A stretch of 64,000 nt of DNA from Melanocharis versteri (GCA_013397845.1 VZTG01004479.1:1021138-1085137), one strand, 5' to 3'. Shown: positions 13,832 through 26,317, numbered from the stretch's first letter. Translations and numbers: made by a program. Notes: generated by a model from the sequence alone, not told the origin.

Positions 13832-14704
13832 TGTTGAGGGATGTTTGTTCCAGGCCCATCACAGAAGCCATCACCCACTCAAAGGTCCCTTTCCAGGTGA
13901 CCAGAAGAGAACAGGGGCACAAAACCAGGTGAGAAATGTAAATTAGGGATGGAAAGGAAATAGCATCCTATCAAACCTGTTCTGGGACAGACTGAGCTTC
14001 ATTTTCCAGGTGTGAAACCCATGAAGAAGAGTCAATGCTGGAGCACCTCATATTTGCTGCCTAAAGGCAGCGGACATATTATGAGATGAAGGAGAAGAAC
14101 ACTTCAAGATTGCACAGGATTTACTATGGGATGTTTAGGGGAGGAACTAATGGCAGGAAAACGGAGGAATTTAGGTGATTTGAGGAAGTGTGGGAAAAAA
14201 TGATGAATAAAGGGATAAAAAGGGCCTGTAACATAAATAGTTGCTTGTTGTATGCTTGTGTGGCCATGATTGTACCTGAAAAGTGCAGTCTGTCCTGTCT
14301 TCTTATTAAATTGCTTCCCTACCCTTTCTTGGGTGAGGGACTCTATTCTGTGTGCATGTGTGCGTACGGGGTTCTGGGTGCACCAACAGGAGCCAGACCG
14401 TGGGTTGGAGCGTCTGTGTGTCTGTGGTGCCAGTAACCGGAGGATGTGCTGCCACTGGGTGAGCGTGTGAGCAGCAGCAAAGATCACCCCAGACTAACCT
14501 GCACGGGAGTGAAGCAGCCAGAGAGCCGTGTGTGTGCATGTCTGCCTGTTTGTCTCTCTGAGGGAGAGACCACGGGAGGAGCTGACTGTTGGAGAGAGCA
14601 GGGAACTTCAAACTGATCCAGAGAACAATCAGAAAGACCTTGGGGTCTGCTGGTCTCCAGAGGTGAGAGCTGATGTTTCTGTAACTCATGGGGGGCTGTG
14701 AACA
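13832..14704 (+). mobile_element. LTR-like block of an endogenous retrovirus, probable solo LTR
   Basis: The block starts TGTTGAGGG and ends GTGAACA, the TG...CA form of a retroviral LTR. Inside, in order, are a TATA-like box (ATAAAAAGG, about 14215-14223), a poly(A) signal variant ATTAAA at 14305-14310, and a GT-rich U5-like tail with repeated tgtgtgtctg and a ccaacaggagccagaccgtgg segment of the kind I associate with avian LTRs. It is richer in G+C than its flanks. No flanking internal region, primer-binding site or gag/pol/env frame is seen, so it is best read as a solo LTR. The flanking bases give no obvious target-site duplication, so the ends are uncertain. Short frames on both strands inside it are shadows. 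Confidence 0.6.
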
Positions 14705-17700
14705 GTGTCATTACTCATGGAAATTCTGCTAAAGTATTCCACTGTCCCTCTTCTGACTTCTCCCTTAATCATAATGATCATTTCACTTAAAAGGTCGCTT
14801 TATGTACAAAAGCTGATGAAATAAAGTATTCTGCATTAGTATAATTTCAAGTCCTAGGCTAATGAAGAAAAAATATTACCAGATATGTGCACAAGCATGT
14901 CTCTGTCTTGCAAATGGAAACCAGATGCAATTCTGCTGAAAACAAACATATAACAAATAACAGATATATGTTATCAGTCATATCCTGTATATAATCTACA
15001 GTTGGCTCATGATTCAGAGAATGATTTTTTTCTTCACTACTCTTTCTGCAGTTACAGTAGACTGAAGATACAGTGAAGATGTCAGTAGAATGGCTATTGC
15101 GTTGACAGACACTGAAGACCTTCATGTGTGAAGGTGATGATGGAAAAGCTAAACCTGTGGCCAATTATAGTATCACTTTTACATTCAAGCCTGTCTGCAA
15201 ACAAATGGCTTTTCCTTTATGTGCTCTCTACATTCAGTCACTGTTAGAGTGAGGGTAATTAAAGTGTTTAAAAACAACTTTTAAAACTATTTATTAATTT
15301 CCAATACTTTTGTGGGTCATTTTCAAGGTGTTTGATACAGACAGTCTGAGATTTCGTTCAAGTTTTGAAATTATAGACTTGCCTAGCAACAACAAAGTAT
15401 CAGTGCTTTCTTGGCGATGCCGATATCAGAGCATTAATGTTGTTCTGAGACTCTGCCTGGGAGTGTAGCATATAGTTTATATTTAGAAAGAAAATCCTAC
15501 AGGGATTCTGTAAATCTGCAAAATGGTCAGACTTTCATGCTCTTAACAGTCCACTGCCCAGCAGCATTTCTGTGTATGACTCAGGAACAAAAATGCTAGG
15601 TCAGCTTCACATTAACAAGCCAGACATTTACTTTAAATGTGGGTTTTTTTCTTTATTATGAATGAAGTTTTAATTTTTGATACTGCTTATTGATCTATCC
15701 TCATTTGTTCTTTGTTATGCTAGTGACTTTTACATAATAACAAAGGAAAATCACCCTGCTTTTCTTTTAATGAAAAAATTATTCATCTTAGACACTCAGA
15801 CTGAGGCAGCTTCTTTTTAACATTTGTAGAAAGGTGAGTTTTGGTATGATTTAATGATAAAGCACCAGTGGCTGCAACTTTAAATTCAATATGTAGTTTT
15901 GTGTAAGTATCATGAAGCAATAGTAGAAAAGAATTAATCATTCCAGATATGGAGAAAGGCATAACTATGTTGCTACATATCTATGCAGTCAAGTAAAATC
16001 TTGCATGTTCTTTCATGGCCAAAGGTTCACACTATTGCATTTCATTAAAAACGATGTTGTTAAGTGTTCAAATGGAGTATACATTAAGACTCATTACTAA
16101 TTAGATCTTTCTCGAGCCGGACCTACTTGTGCTTGGCAGAAAAGTTGCAATAAAACTTTATAACAAGCAATAAAAATAGAGTGAGGACTCACATACTGGA
16201 ACATGTTTCCAGGTTATGTACAGCCAGTATTAAAAAACCAAACAACTGTGATCCTCTGGGTCTCTCCATACAGGCACATATGTACATGCAGAGCCAGAGA
16301 GGAGAATCTTGATAACCTTGGTTGAAAGGCATCTTGAACATTTGGGTAGCCTTTGTTATAATTATTTATCCTATGCTGCAACACCAGCCTGCTAACAACA
16401 AAGGAATTCAGGTGCACGCATAACAAGAATGCGTAAATCTGTTGTTGCCATCTAGAAAGTGCAGAACTTGCACTATTTTGAAACAGCACACCAGCATTCT
16501 GTTCTCTTACTATGTTCTTGAACATATTCTGGGGCTTAAGAAAGCAAGAAAAGAATTGTTCTGTCCTTAGACAAGATCCATCTTCCTTTTTGCAGTCTTC
16601 AAGTGTTAAATTATTTTCAAAGTGTTTGATTCATTAATAGATGCATATGTACTTCTTTTATTTATGCTGCCAATGTCTGTTATGCCTGGTTTCAGTTAGA
16701 ATATTTTGAAAAACTGCGTCAGAAAAATCTATATGCTTGGATTTGGTACTCCTTACTTTCAAAAAAAATTTTTCCAGTTTAAATTTATTTACTGACTGAC
16801 TAAGCTGAATGGGAAATGCAAACTGGGCTTTTTCAGTATGACACAAATCTCAGCGTGTCTTTCATGTTCCAGTATCACATTTAGAGAGTTTGTATAGTGT
16901 CTAACTGATGAATACAACTGATTTACAAAGTCTACAAATGACACAGAGCAATATCAGTATGAAAACTATTTACTGTATTTCTTAGAAATTTGAGGATCAG
17001 AAAACTAGATTTCAACTTTTAAAATTGTGTTTCATGACACTAGCTGTAATTTCTGTATCTGAGTTTTGGTTTTAGCTTTTTATTATGATAGGTGTAGAAA
17101 AAATGGAAAGGCCATTCATGAAAACACAGTTTAATTTTAGGTAAACAGGAAATTCACAAATTGCAAATAAGGGCTGCAGAGATAAATTAAGCACCATTTT
17201 TGGCAAAATGGTAGTCTTACTTTCATACAGGCAATTTCCCCAGTCTTAGGAAATTCTTAGCTATTGGATTCTAAATGATGAGAAACAAAAAAAATCTTAC
17301 ACTTAGTAAAGTGTGCTTGAGGTTTGTGCCAAAGCTTGCTTTAATTTAAAAGTCTCATCTTATTTCTATATCCATGGAGCAAGCTGGGACATAAACAGTA
17401 TGAATGAAGATGTTCATTTTGCCTTACTGCAGTTCTGTGACTCTATGCCAAGCTTATATAGAAAGAATCAAGACACTGTTCATGCTATGTCAATGTTACT
17501 TGCTTTGATTTACACATATCATGAGATGTAGCGAATGCACCTCCACTGCTACTACAGTGTCTAGAAATGTATTATTGGCACTCAGAGGTTTGATCTTACA
17601 TATTTAATTTCAAATAAATATATTTAAATGAGAGTAAAAACATATGAAAAGATTGGGATGTCAAAAGAGTTAGGGTTTTACCTGAGTCTCATTAAAAGTA

Positions 17701-17869
17701 CTACTTATCAACCTCTCCATTCATGGACCTGCAAAATTTTAATGGCACTAATGACAAAAAAGAAATGTGTATTACAAAGGAAACCCTGTGTTCCACAGAA
17801 GTTGAACACTAAGCTTACATAAGGTTATCCTCTTCAGATGGTTTCCTTATTCCAGCAAATTCATATTGG
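14705..17869. other. Unique AT-rich sequence, no gene seen
   Basis: No recognised element. Frames at 14859-15164 (minus), 16214-16525 (minus) and 17313-17531 (plus) are short and unrecognisable, and are judged chance frames. Confidence 0.55.
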
Positions 17870-18420
17870 GCTCTGAGAGAGAAGGAGCTGCAGCAGGATG
17901 CTGTTCTGCTGGGGTGGTGAGCCAGGCCAGGGGCAGCAGGGCAATGGCCTGATGGACAAGCCCCACAGTACCTGAACAAGGAGGGCAGAGGACTGGGCAC
18001 AGTCAGTCAAGCTGGACAGCAGGCAAGTCCAGACCAGGCAGTGCTGGCCAGTGGGTCAGGTTTGCATCAGTGAGCTGTGTGGCTGGGCCCCTGCATGGAT
18101 GCAGTGCACCCCAGAAAGGAAACAAGGGCAATTGCCCGGATTTAATGCAGCTCCTGAGTGCAAGGGAATGGCCTCTGCTAAGGCTTCCCACAGCTCCTCC
18201 TCAAACAGCTCTGTGAATCCGGGCTGCACAGCTGCGCTGCTGTCAGTGCTGGCCCTGAGTCCAAGCAGCCAAAACCCCATGAAGGGGCTCTGGCACCAAC
18301 TTCCTCCAGTTCATCCTTTCTCATTCCCTGATTGCAGCCAGGAAGTGGGAAACCACACATCTCACAGATTTGGGCACTGCTCAGAGAGTGACTTGTTGCC
18401 CCATTGAAGTGAGCATTCAC
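17870..18420. other. GC-richer block of unknown origin
   Basis: This roughly 550-bp block is clearly richer in G and C than the surrounding DNA (many CAG, CTG and CCC strings) and has overlapping open frames on both strands (for example 118 codons at 18051-18407 plus). None encodes a recognisable domain, and overlapping frames on both strands are expected where stop codons are rare. It sits about 140 bp before the ERV-L LTR. It may be an old unrecognised repeat or part of a transcript. It lacks the CpG density of a typical CpG island. Confidence 0.35.
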
Positions 18421-18558
18421 ACTGTGTCGTTATTTCCCTTAGCGACCTCATATAGCTATCAAATAGGATGCGACACTTTATATGGTAGGTACATCTGCAT
18501 CACATAGTGTGAGAATGTATTTTAAAGTCTCATTATTTCTCTATTAATATCTGGTTAT

Positions 18559-19128
18559 TGTGCTGATTTTGGCTGACATAGAGTTAATTTTCTTCATGAG
18601 GGCTAGTATGGGGTTCTGTTTTGGATTTGTGCTGAACACTGTGATGATAATAGCGAGACGTATTTGTTGTTGCTGTGCAGGGCTTACACAGAACCACTTT
18701 TCTACTTTTTGTACTGCCAGGCTGGAGAGGAAGTTGGGGGTGTCTGGGAGGTTGGGAGGAGATACAGCAGGGACAGGTGACCCCAACTGATCAAATGGAT
18801 GTTCCAGACCACGTGACATCATGCTCAGTATATAAAGTGGTGGGAAGAAGGAGGAAGGGGAGGATGTTTGGAGTGATGATGTTTGTCTTCCCAAGTCACC
18901 GTTACACATGATGTGTCCCTGCTCTCCTGGACATGGCTGAACACGCCCATGGGAAGTGGGGAATTAATTCCTTGTTCTGCTTTGCTTGCGTGTGCAGCTT
19001 TTGCTTCCCCCGTTAATTGGTCTTTAACTCAACCCGTGAGTTTTCTAGTTTTTACCTTTCGATTTTCTCCCCAGTCGGGGGAGTGAGTGAGCACTGCCTG
19101 GTGCTTGGTTGCTGGCAGGGTTAAACCA
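18559..19128 (+). mobile_element. Solo LTR of avian ERV-L type
   Basis: A complete-looking LTR runs from TGTGCTGATTTTGGCTGACA to GGTTAAACCA, matching the ends of the very common avian ERV-L long terminal repeat in plus orientation. It contains a TATA box (TATATAAA, 18829-18836), a CACGTG E-box at 18810-18815, an aaggaggaagggg segment after the TATA box, and the aattccttgttctgctttgcttgcg block typical of the family. The family's usual ATTAAA poly(A) signal appears decayed to gttaatt near 19013. No internal viral region flanks it, so the provirus was probably lost by LTR-LTR recombination. The immediate flanks (gttat / tggca) do not match, so the target-site duplication is eroded or the end is off by a base or two. 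Confidence 0.88.
18829..18836 (+). promoter_or_regulatory. TATA box of the ERV-L LTR
   Basis: TATATAAA sits centrally in the LTR, about 15 bases after the CACGTG E-box at 18810-18815, where the retroviral U3 promoter is expected. Transcription would run rightwards from about 18860. Whether it is active cannot be told from sequence. Confidence 0.6.
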
Positions 19129-19974
19129 TGGCACTACTGAACTGGCTATCTCTAGACCAAAGGTTCAACTTCATTTCAAGCTGAGAGATGGCATTAGCTG
19201 CATACAAATCCTGTGTTCACTTTTGTCAGTCTATTTCCTTCCTAAAGAGTACATAAATTAAAAAAAAAAAAAAAAAATTTGTAATACTCAGCTATTTCCT
19301 TAGAGTTCTTGCCTTCTAGTGCTCAGAATTTTTTAAGAATAGAGGTATTGTCTGTGCAACCTAAGAGGTCTTATTTTAAATGCAGTGTGCACATTGATAA
19401 AATGTTATAATGAATTTGTATATAACCTCTTCTGTAAAATCTACACTGTCTCTAAAATTCGAGTGGTCCTATATTAATATTTCAATCATTACAAAGTTAC
19501 TACAGACAGTCTCTGAATTTCTGTATGAGATACTGAAACTCTGGAGTAATTATGATTTTATAATATATGCTCCTATATGAGTAATTTCACTCCCCTCTGC
19601 AGCCTATTAATGGTCTTCTAGATTCTACAAATCAGTATAGCACTAAGTGTACTAGGGTCAAATTCACCTGAAAAAGGCAGATATAAGTATCACATAAATC
19701 TTGGCAATTTGAAGTGACACCCATAGCTCAGGGCATTAGCACTGGATTAGAGTTACTATACAATATAAATGTTTATGCTGTTTTGCAGTGTAATGCAGAC
19801 AAGAGAACACAATCAAAGCTTTCACAGACATAAACAGACATCACACACTGTAATTATATTTGTCTGCAAGATTATAATAATCATAGATGGCAGGTATTAT
19901 AAGGCAGTTCTTTTTTTCTGGTTAACCCATTCGTCCTACTCCAAAAGCAATTTCCATTAGTGGAATACGACGTA
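19129..19974. other. Unique AT-rich sequence with a poly(A) run
   Basis: A run of 18 A at 19260-19277 lies about 130 bp after the LTR. No element body that would explain it as a retroposon tail is recognised. No gene is seen. Confidence 0.5.
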
Positions 19975-20108
19975 TATTTATATTATTTATATTTATATTT
20001 ATATTTATATTTATATTTATATTTATATTTGTAGTTATAGTTATAGTTATAGTTGTAGTTATGTTTATAACTATAACTATAACTATAACTATATTTATAT
20101 TTATATAT
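19975..20108. repeat. Compound hexanucleotide array with a perfect inverted repeat
   Basis: Three blocks of one hexamer family follow each other: (TTTATA)n at about 19975-20030, (GTTATA)n at 20031-20062 with a few G-for-A changes, then its reverse complement (AACTAT)n at 20068-20092, then TTTATA again to 20108. Positions 20032-20052 are the exact reverse complement of 20071-20091, so the array can form a 21-bp stem with an 18-base loop that itself partly pairs. Confidence 0.9.
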
Positions 20109-22895
20109 TGGAAGTTTTGGGGTGGGGAGACCATTGTCTATTTGTCCCCATTTCTAACCTCCCTGCAAAAGAAAAGATGGTGAAAAGAATCACGAGGTAT
20201 TTATGCAATAGCCAGTGTGTGTCTATGCCCTTGCCAGTCCAGACTGCTTCCATCATGCTGGTGAATACAGGGCAGAGCCTTATCACTGAGCCCCTGCGAG
20301 AGGAATGTCTCTAGCAGAGGACATGATACAGGGAAGAGCTTGTATCCTCTTCCAGTTTATATTGAAGATTAATCATCTCTCCAAACTTAATGTCAGAGGT
20401 TGGCTATTTTGCTTGAACAGCAAATTAGTCAGGAGACTGATTAAAGCCTCTGTTTGTGGTGAATGAATTGTTAAAAGGCAAATCAGTCCTTTTTAAAGGC
20501 CATTTCCTGCCCTGAGTCATTCACATAGGACTCACATTGAATTCGAGGAGAATTCAACACACTCATCCAAGGGCAGAATTCATCCCGCAGTTTAAAGGCC
20601 GTGAACTTTGTAAATCCTTAGAAACAGCTTATATGCATCAGAAACTGTACTCACCTCAATATAATGCCTACAGACTTAAAGTCTTAAGTCTTTAAACATT
20701 AGAGTCTGTGAATCTTACATATTGAATTTTGATTGAAAACACAGAAAAAAGAAATTTACATTTTCAGTCTTACTGATGTATAAATACACAGCATTGAAAG
20801 AACCTGTTTTAAAAAAAGGAATTCTTAATAATCATCATGTGCTAATACTAAAAATCTTTTGAGTACAGGGAAAGGCATTTGCATCTGTCACTGATAAAAT
20901 ATGCATAAAGTTTCAATGGGAAAGATGTATATCAAAGTTATCATTTTATTATAATATTATACATATACAAATATAATTACTATTGAACAAGTAGTATACA
21001 CGATATTATTTTATTTTGGATGTGCAATACTGGTTACTTGTCATCCTGAAAAGGAAAACAAAACATATAGTTTCCTGAGCATAGCAGCCAGGGTTCAATT
21101 CATATCTTTAAGACAAAAAGGACTGTTTACTCCATGTACACAAAGCAGAAAACATAATTATCATTGCAAATACTAATGTGGCTTCCTACTTTATATGGCT
21201 AATAACCACTTGTGTGATTTAACATAGTGCTATTATAAGGAACTTAAATTTTATGTATTTTCCAATTGGTCTGTTAATTTTCATGTCCTAGTTCACACTG
21301 AGGCATAACAAGAACACAAGAATTTGTCTATAGACATGTCTGTAGACATGCTCTTTTCGACAGATTATTTTTAGGGGTTTTAGGTGAAAAGGGGTTCCAC
21401 GTATCAAGAAACGTATGTATCAAGAAACACATGGAAAACAGCAGAAGTAGCTCTTAAGTTTAGGAAGTAGCGGTTAAGATTTCTCTTAGTCAGTCCTTCT
21501 CTTAGAAACAAGTCTGATTGTATGCCAGTATGAAAGGCTTCTTAGAGATCACTCCTGTTAAAATCTCTTTCAGAGCAAGTAACTTGCCATCTGAGCCAAG
21601 CTGTATTTCTTTCTTGCACTGCTGGCCTTCCTGGCAGTCCTTACATTGAGGGCAGGCAGCTGCTATTATCTGTTCAACTCATGGAAGACAAGTTAACCCT
21701 ATCCTCACCAGGCATTTACAAATTCTCACAGGATGAAAAGAAAGACTGTATCTCAGCAATTGCTCCATTGTGAGGTTCTGAGATCACCACCCAAAGTAAA
21801 TATCCCATGCTTTTCTGAAAACTCAGTATTACGTAACTCATTACCCCCTGGTAAAAATATGTGGATGATTCATATTCATACATAATTGAAATTTATCTGA
21901 GTTCCAAATATGTGATCCTGTATTTCAGGCCTACTGCAAGGATAGAGATCAGCTGAGCTGAAACCCTGAATCTGAAATTTTCACAAATCTAACTTCGATT
22001 TGCATTGTTCTAAGCAGTCTTTATGCCACCGCTCACTGGCCTATACTCTCCACTCTAGGGGCTGAATGTCAGCCCTCTTTCTGCCTGTGTTTTGTACAGA
22101 AGTAAAGTGATGGTTCTGGTTTTCTTCTACAGTTACGGTACAGAAAATTATAAGAAACACACTGCTTGGAAATAGAATAGAATTTTCATTCTATTCCGTT
22201 TCTATTCCAGCTCTATCATTTCTGCTCATGGCATCGCACTTATTACCTCTGCTATAATAAATGTTTTATTTACACCTACAACTTGCAGATCTTGTGTGCA
22301 CTAGCATTTGTCAAACTTCTATTTCATCCATGTTGTTTATTTGCGTAATCATACTATTTTACAGCACATGAACTATCAAACTGTATTTTAATGGAAGTAT
22401 TTAACTGTACGGAAGAGTTTCTTGTAACTATAACTGAATATAAGAGAATATTGAAAACTGGCAAGAATATTTAAAAATAGCAAAGAAAATTTCACTTCTT
22501 TCAGTTACAATTCAAGATACCAGCTGCTTAAATTCATATTTGTCCTTCTGCTTCATTTTCTCTTATATTATGACATTTTGTGATAAGTAAATACAAGCAT
22601 TTTCTGTCAAATGTAAAGCTTTGATCCTTAAAGAAATAAAGATAAAGTTCTGTCAGGTACAAAGATTATAAAAACAGAGTATAGTTTTCTGCTCTTGAGA
22701 AACCTGCCTACCAAGAATGAATACCTATACAGTAGAAATTGGAACAGACAATAAAAAAGTGCAGTGACCTTCAAAAATATTTAGCAAACTGCAGCTGTAA
22801 GTGAAACATGCCACACAGTCATCAAGTCAATAAATTCAAAATGACCTTTTATAATTCAGCCTTATTTCACTGCAAAAGAGACTGATAAGAATGAA
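20109..22895. other. Unique AT-rich sequence, no gene seen
   Basis: No gene or repeat family is recognised. A direct repeat of gtatcaagaaac occurs twice near 21401-21428. A 9-bp inverted repeat with a TTTC loop (gaatagaat / attctattc) lies at 22175-22196. Confidence 0.5.
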
Positions 22896-23308
22896 CAGAC
22901 TTTGAGAAAATGAAAAAGAATCTTATGGAGTTCAACAAGGACAAATATAAGGTCTTGCACCTGGGGAAAAATAATCCAGGAGTGGATTATCACCATGATA
23001 CAGTATTTAAGAGGTGGCTAAAAAGAAGACAGAGACTCCTTTTTTTACAAGGATTCATATGGAAAAGTCAAGGGAAGTTACTCCTAAGGAGATTTCAATT
23101 TGACATGAGTAAAACTTTTCAGTATGAGAAAAATCAGCCATTGGAATAATCTCCCCAGGGAAGTGATGGATTCCCCGACATTGGACAGTTTTAAAATTTG
23201 CCTGGACGAGATGCTGGGCCATCTTGCTTACACTGCAGTTTTGTCAAGAAAGGTTGGGCTAGATGATCCTTGATGCTCCTTCCAACCTGGTATTCTATGA
23301 TTCTATTA
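22896..23308 (+). mobile_element. CR1 LINE, 3' part with internal deletions
   Basis: The plus-strand frame at 22910 reads KNLMEFNKDKYKVLHLG, the conserved segment after the reverse-transcriptase core of CR1 ORF2 (the FNxxKxKVLHLG motif). It then jumps over most of the ORF2 carboxyl region to the CR1 3' end (caatttgacatgagtaaaac; ttggaataatctccccaggg; ggttgggctagatgatcctt) and finishes with the short terminal repeats ATTCTATGA TTCTATTA at about 23292-23308. The internal gap and frameshifts make it non-functional. The 5' boundary is approximate. Confidence 0.88.
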
Positions 23309-26300
23309 TTAAGTTATGGATGTGTATGGAAAAGCTGCTCAATATTTCTTTCTTGGTAATTCCAAAGGCTTCTGCCGAAATACTCTTTCAACTGAAAAAG
23401 CCTAGACAGAGACTGTGGAAGAAGCAAATGGATTTCTGAACAGCAAATTATGAGTTCTCTCAGAAAAATATAAAGGCCCCAACACTGAAAATTCTGGTTT
23501 GTACACAACACTTTGCAACTGATTTCTGAAAATGAAAGTAGCATGTTTGGTTTATTTTTCAAGGTATTAAAGGAGACATTCTCACAACACTCAGTAATAT
23601 ATTTCCTGGTTCATCATATTTTTGGCTATAATCCTAACTTGCATCTGTTTAAGCTAGATCATGGGTTTAGCCTTCCAAGTCCTGAAAAATGCAACATGAC
23701 ATGAATAGGAGAGACTCCAAATTGAATATAGTATCAACGCTTATCATAATCATATGGAATTTGATGAAAGCATCTTTATATTACATACATTATTTCATTG
23801 CTAACAAATATTGTATTTCTGTTCTTGTTTGTAAAAGAAAAAGAAATGAATACAAGTGCAATGGAAGGCAGTGTGAGCTCCATCTAAATTAATGAAAAAT
23901 AGAACACAAGGCTATTATGTATTTGTCTTGGATGTTGCTACATGACTGCTGATTAAGTTACACCACTCAAAACAAGGCAAAACATCAAAACATGTAAATG
24001 CTTGAATATATCCAATGACATTTAATAAGGCTTTCAAGGATGCAGCTAATTTTAGCACAGTACACAAAGCCAAGAAGACTGGAGTAGCAAAACAAGACTT
24101 GGCTAGACAACATTTGAGGGAATCAATTTGATCTGAAAATAATGCCGTATCTATATTTTCAGGTGTGTTTTGATATCCCTCCTATCTTACTTCTTATTCA
24201 GATATAAGTCTTTAATGAAAAAAGGTTTTTATCCTGTCCTTGCAAATACAGGACATTCTAACAATCTCTCTGAAGCAGGCCGCAATGGGGACATAAAAAT
24301 TTAAAGTTTCTAATCTCTCACTGTCGATGCATTTAGGGAGAAAAATTGTTAATGGGGCAAAATATGAGTATGTGGTGGTAGCAATAGCTGGACAGATCAA
24401 GAAATGGGGGAATGTTAATTGAAAAGATCCAGAACCATCCTCTGTCTTCTGCTTATATAAGAACAGTATTAACAAATTCCTGTTACAAAGTAACGCGGAG
24501 TCTTAGGCAGTAAAGGGTACGTATAACCAGTATTTTGATATCTGGCTTTGTGCTGAAAGGGCATTCCCTGAAGTTGCTGATCAGTAGAAATCTGTTGACC
24601 CTGGCTGCAGCTTAATAGGGCTCTTTCTTCACTGACGAAGGATATATGGTTTGTATAGCTGAACTTCAAATGTAACCCAACTAAAAACCAACCCTACTGA
24701 AACATTTCTTGTTTTATTAGAACTGGTGGCCCCATTTTTGAAGTCTCTGTGCCAGATTCCCTTCCATCAACAATCATTATGTGAACAGCTGTTTACTCCA
24801 CTGTGGCCTGAGGTGAGTGCTTGTCCTGCACGTTCTGTCCTGACTAAAGCGTCAGATCTAGAGAGAAGTTTTGTGCAAAACCTTAAATGGAGATGCAGGT
24901 AAAATATATTGGAATATTGTCCATCCTATCATCTTTCTAGCAAGCAAAACACATTCCCACTGAGAACAAGCATGCAAATTAAATTGCAAAATTGAAGCAT
25001 ACAATTGCAAACAGAAAATACATTAAAAATAAAAGAATAAATAATTTAAAATCCACAGAAACAGAAATATGGTGAAGAAAGAGAAATAGTAGTTTGTGTG
25101 AGCTGCTCTGAGAAGCAGCAGGAACAGCAAGTCCCAACACACAAAGCTAAATCTCCATAAACTGGCAATTTCCCATCAGCAGGATGAAAGCGGGATGTAA
25201 CATTAGGAGTCATTCTTGAAATTGAGATAGGCAACTTGCAAACGTGTAGTTGACACATACAAGATAATGGTTTGTGTAACTTGTTTTAGTTCACTAGACT
25301 TATAAAACACAACAATGGTTTTACAGACATGTTTTCAAACTTAATTCCCTGAAACATTAGGAAGGAGGTTTGTTTCCTCTTTGTGAAGAACAGAGATATT
25401 TTTTTTCCTGCCAGATCCTAGCTTTCCTTATCATCCATCCACCAATGCCTTTTAAGCAGTACAAATGCCAAAGTCAGAGCTGACACTCAAGATTTGCCCG
25501 CAAACGATGAAGACAGCATTGCAACTGAACTGTAGAGCTATAGCATTTTTGAGGTAATCATTGTGTTTAAATTTATCTTTGCTAATGAGTAAAGACAATA
25601 GCATGGCAGATGTGACAAATCCACTTTGTTTTATGTTTAATGAGAAAATGCATATGTATACACAACCTGATGTTATAAATGCTGAAATGCATCCACATGT
25701 GTATTATTGAAGTATGTCTAGGAAAAGATGGTCAAATACTTCAAAAGACTGTTTAGAAGCATTTGTTTAATCTTTGAACAGCTCTTTGAATTAACTGTGC
25801 TTGTGCGCCTCATTATGTGCTGTTTATGAGCACTCACACTCTTATCAACATTCTGGAAGTTCTATTCTTGAGAAAAAAATGAAGAAAAGAATGGTGAATA
25901 GCCAGTGGTTTAATTTACTTTCTTTTCAGTTATTTCTGTTAAAAATGTAGATATTCAATAATAGTCTAGAAACAAGCTATTTTTACATTATTTTTGCCAC
26001 ACACTCCTAAATATAGCAATTCATTAGCAGCCTTAGCCCGAACTTTGCTGGTATAAATTGTTGTTCAAATCTTTTTAATGGCAATAAACTTGGTCACCTC
26101 AATATCCAGTCTTAAGAACTGTCTAGGCTGTGCTCAGTTGAGCAACAAGAAAAAAATAGCAAGAGTGACTATGCCACTATTGTGCTAACAAAGCCCTCGG
26201 GTTAATAGAGACTATTTTGACCTTATGGCACAAATTAACACTACCTCAGGGTTCCTTTAATTTAGGCCACCCTGCAAGAGCCTCTGGCAGTCAGGGATTA

Positions 26301-26317
26301 TTGGATGAAAGCGAACC
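23309..26317. other. Unique AT-rich sequence, possible conserved non-coding DNA near the end
   Basis: No gene recognised. Frames at 23314-23562 (minus), 24212-24475 (minus) and 25046-25258 (minus) are judged chance. The stretch 25970-26270 is slightly more balanced in base use and carries an attcattagcagcc string. It is a by-eye candidate for conserved non-coding DNA only. Confidence 0.45.

Noticed and set aside
14104..14711. Several overlapping frames on both strands, up to 127 codons
   Set aside because: They lie in the GC-richer LTR-like block where stops are rare. The composition follows the GT-rich U5, and no viral protein motif is present.
18544..18909. 121-codon minus-strand frame
   Set aside because: It is antisense to the ERV-L LTR and has no coding role in the LTR.
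19260..19277. Run of 18 A as a possible retroposon tail
   Set aside because: No retrotransposed body or target-site duplication could be seen before it.
19922..20134. 70-codon minus-strand frame rich in Ile, Asn and Thr
   Set aside because: It is the translation of the hexamer array, with an INININ pattern from TTTATA units.
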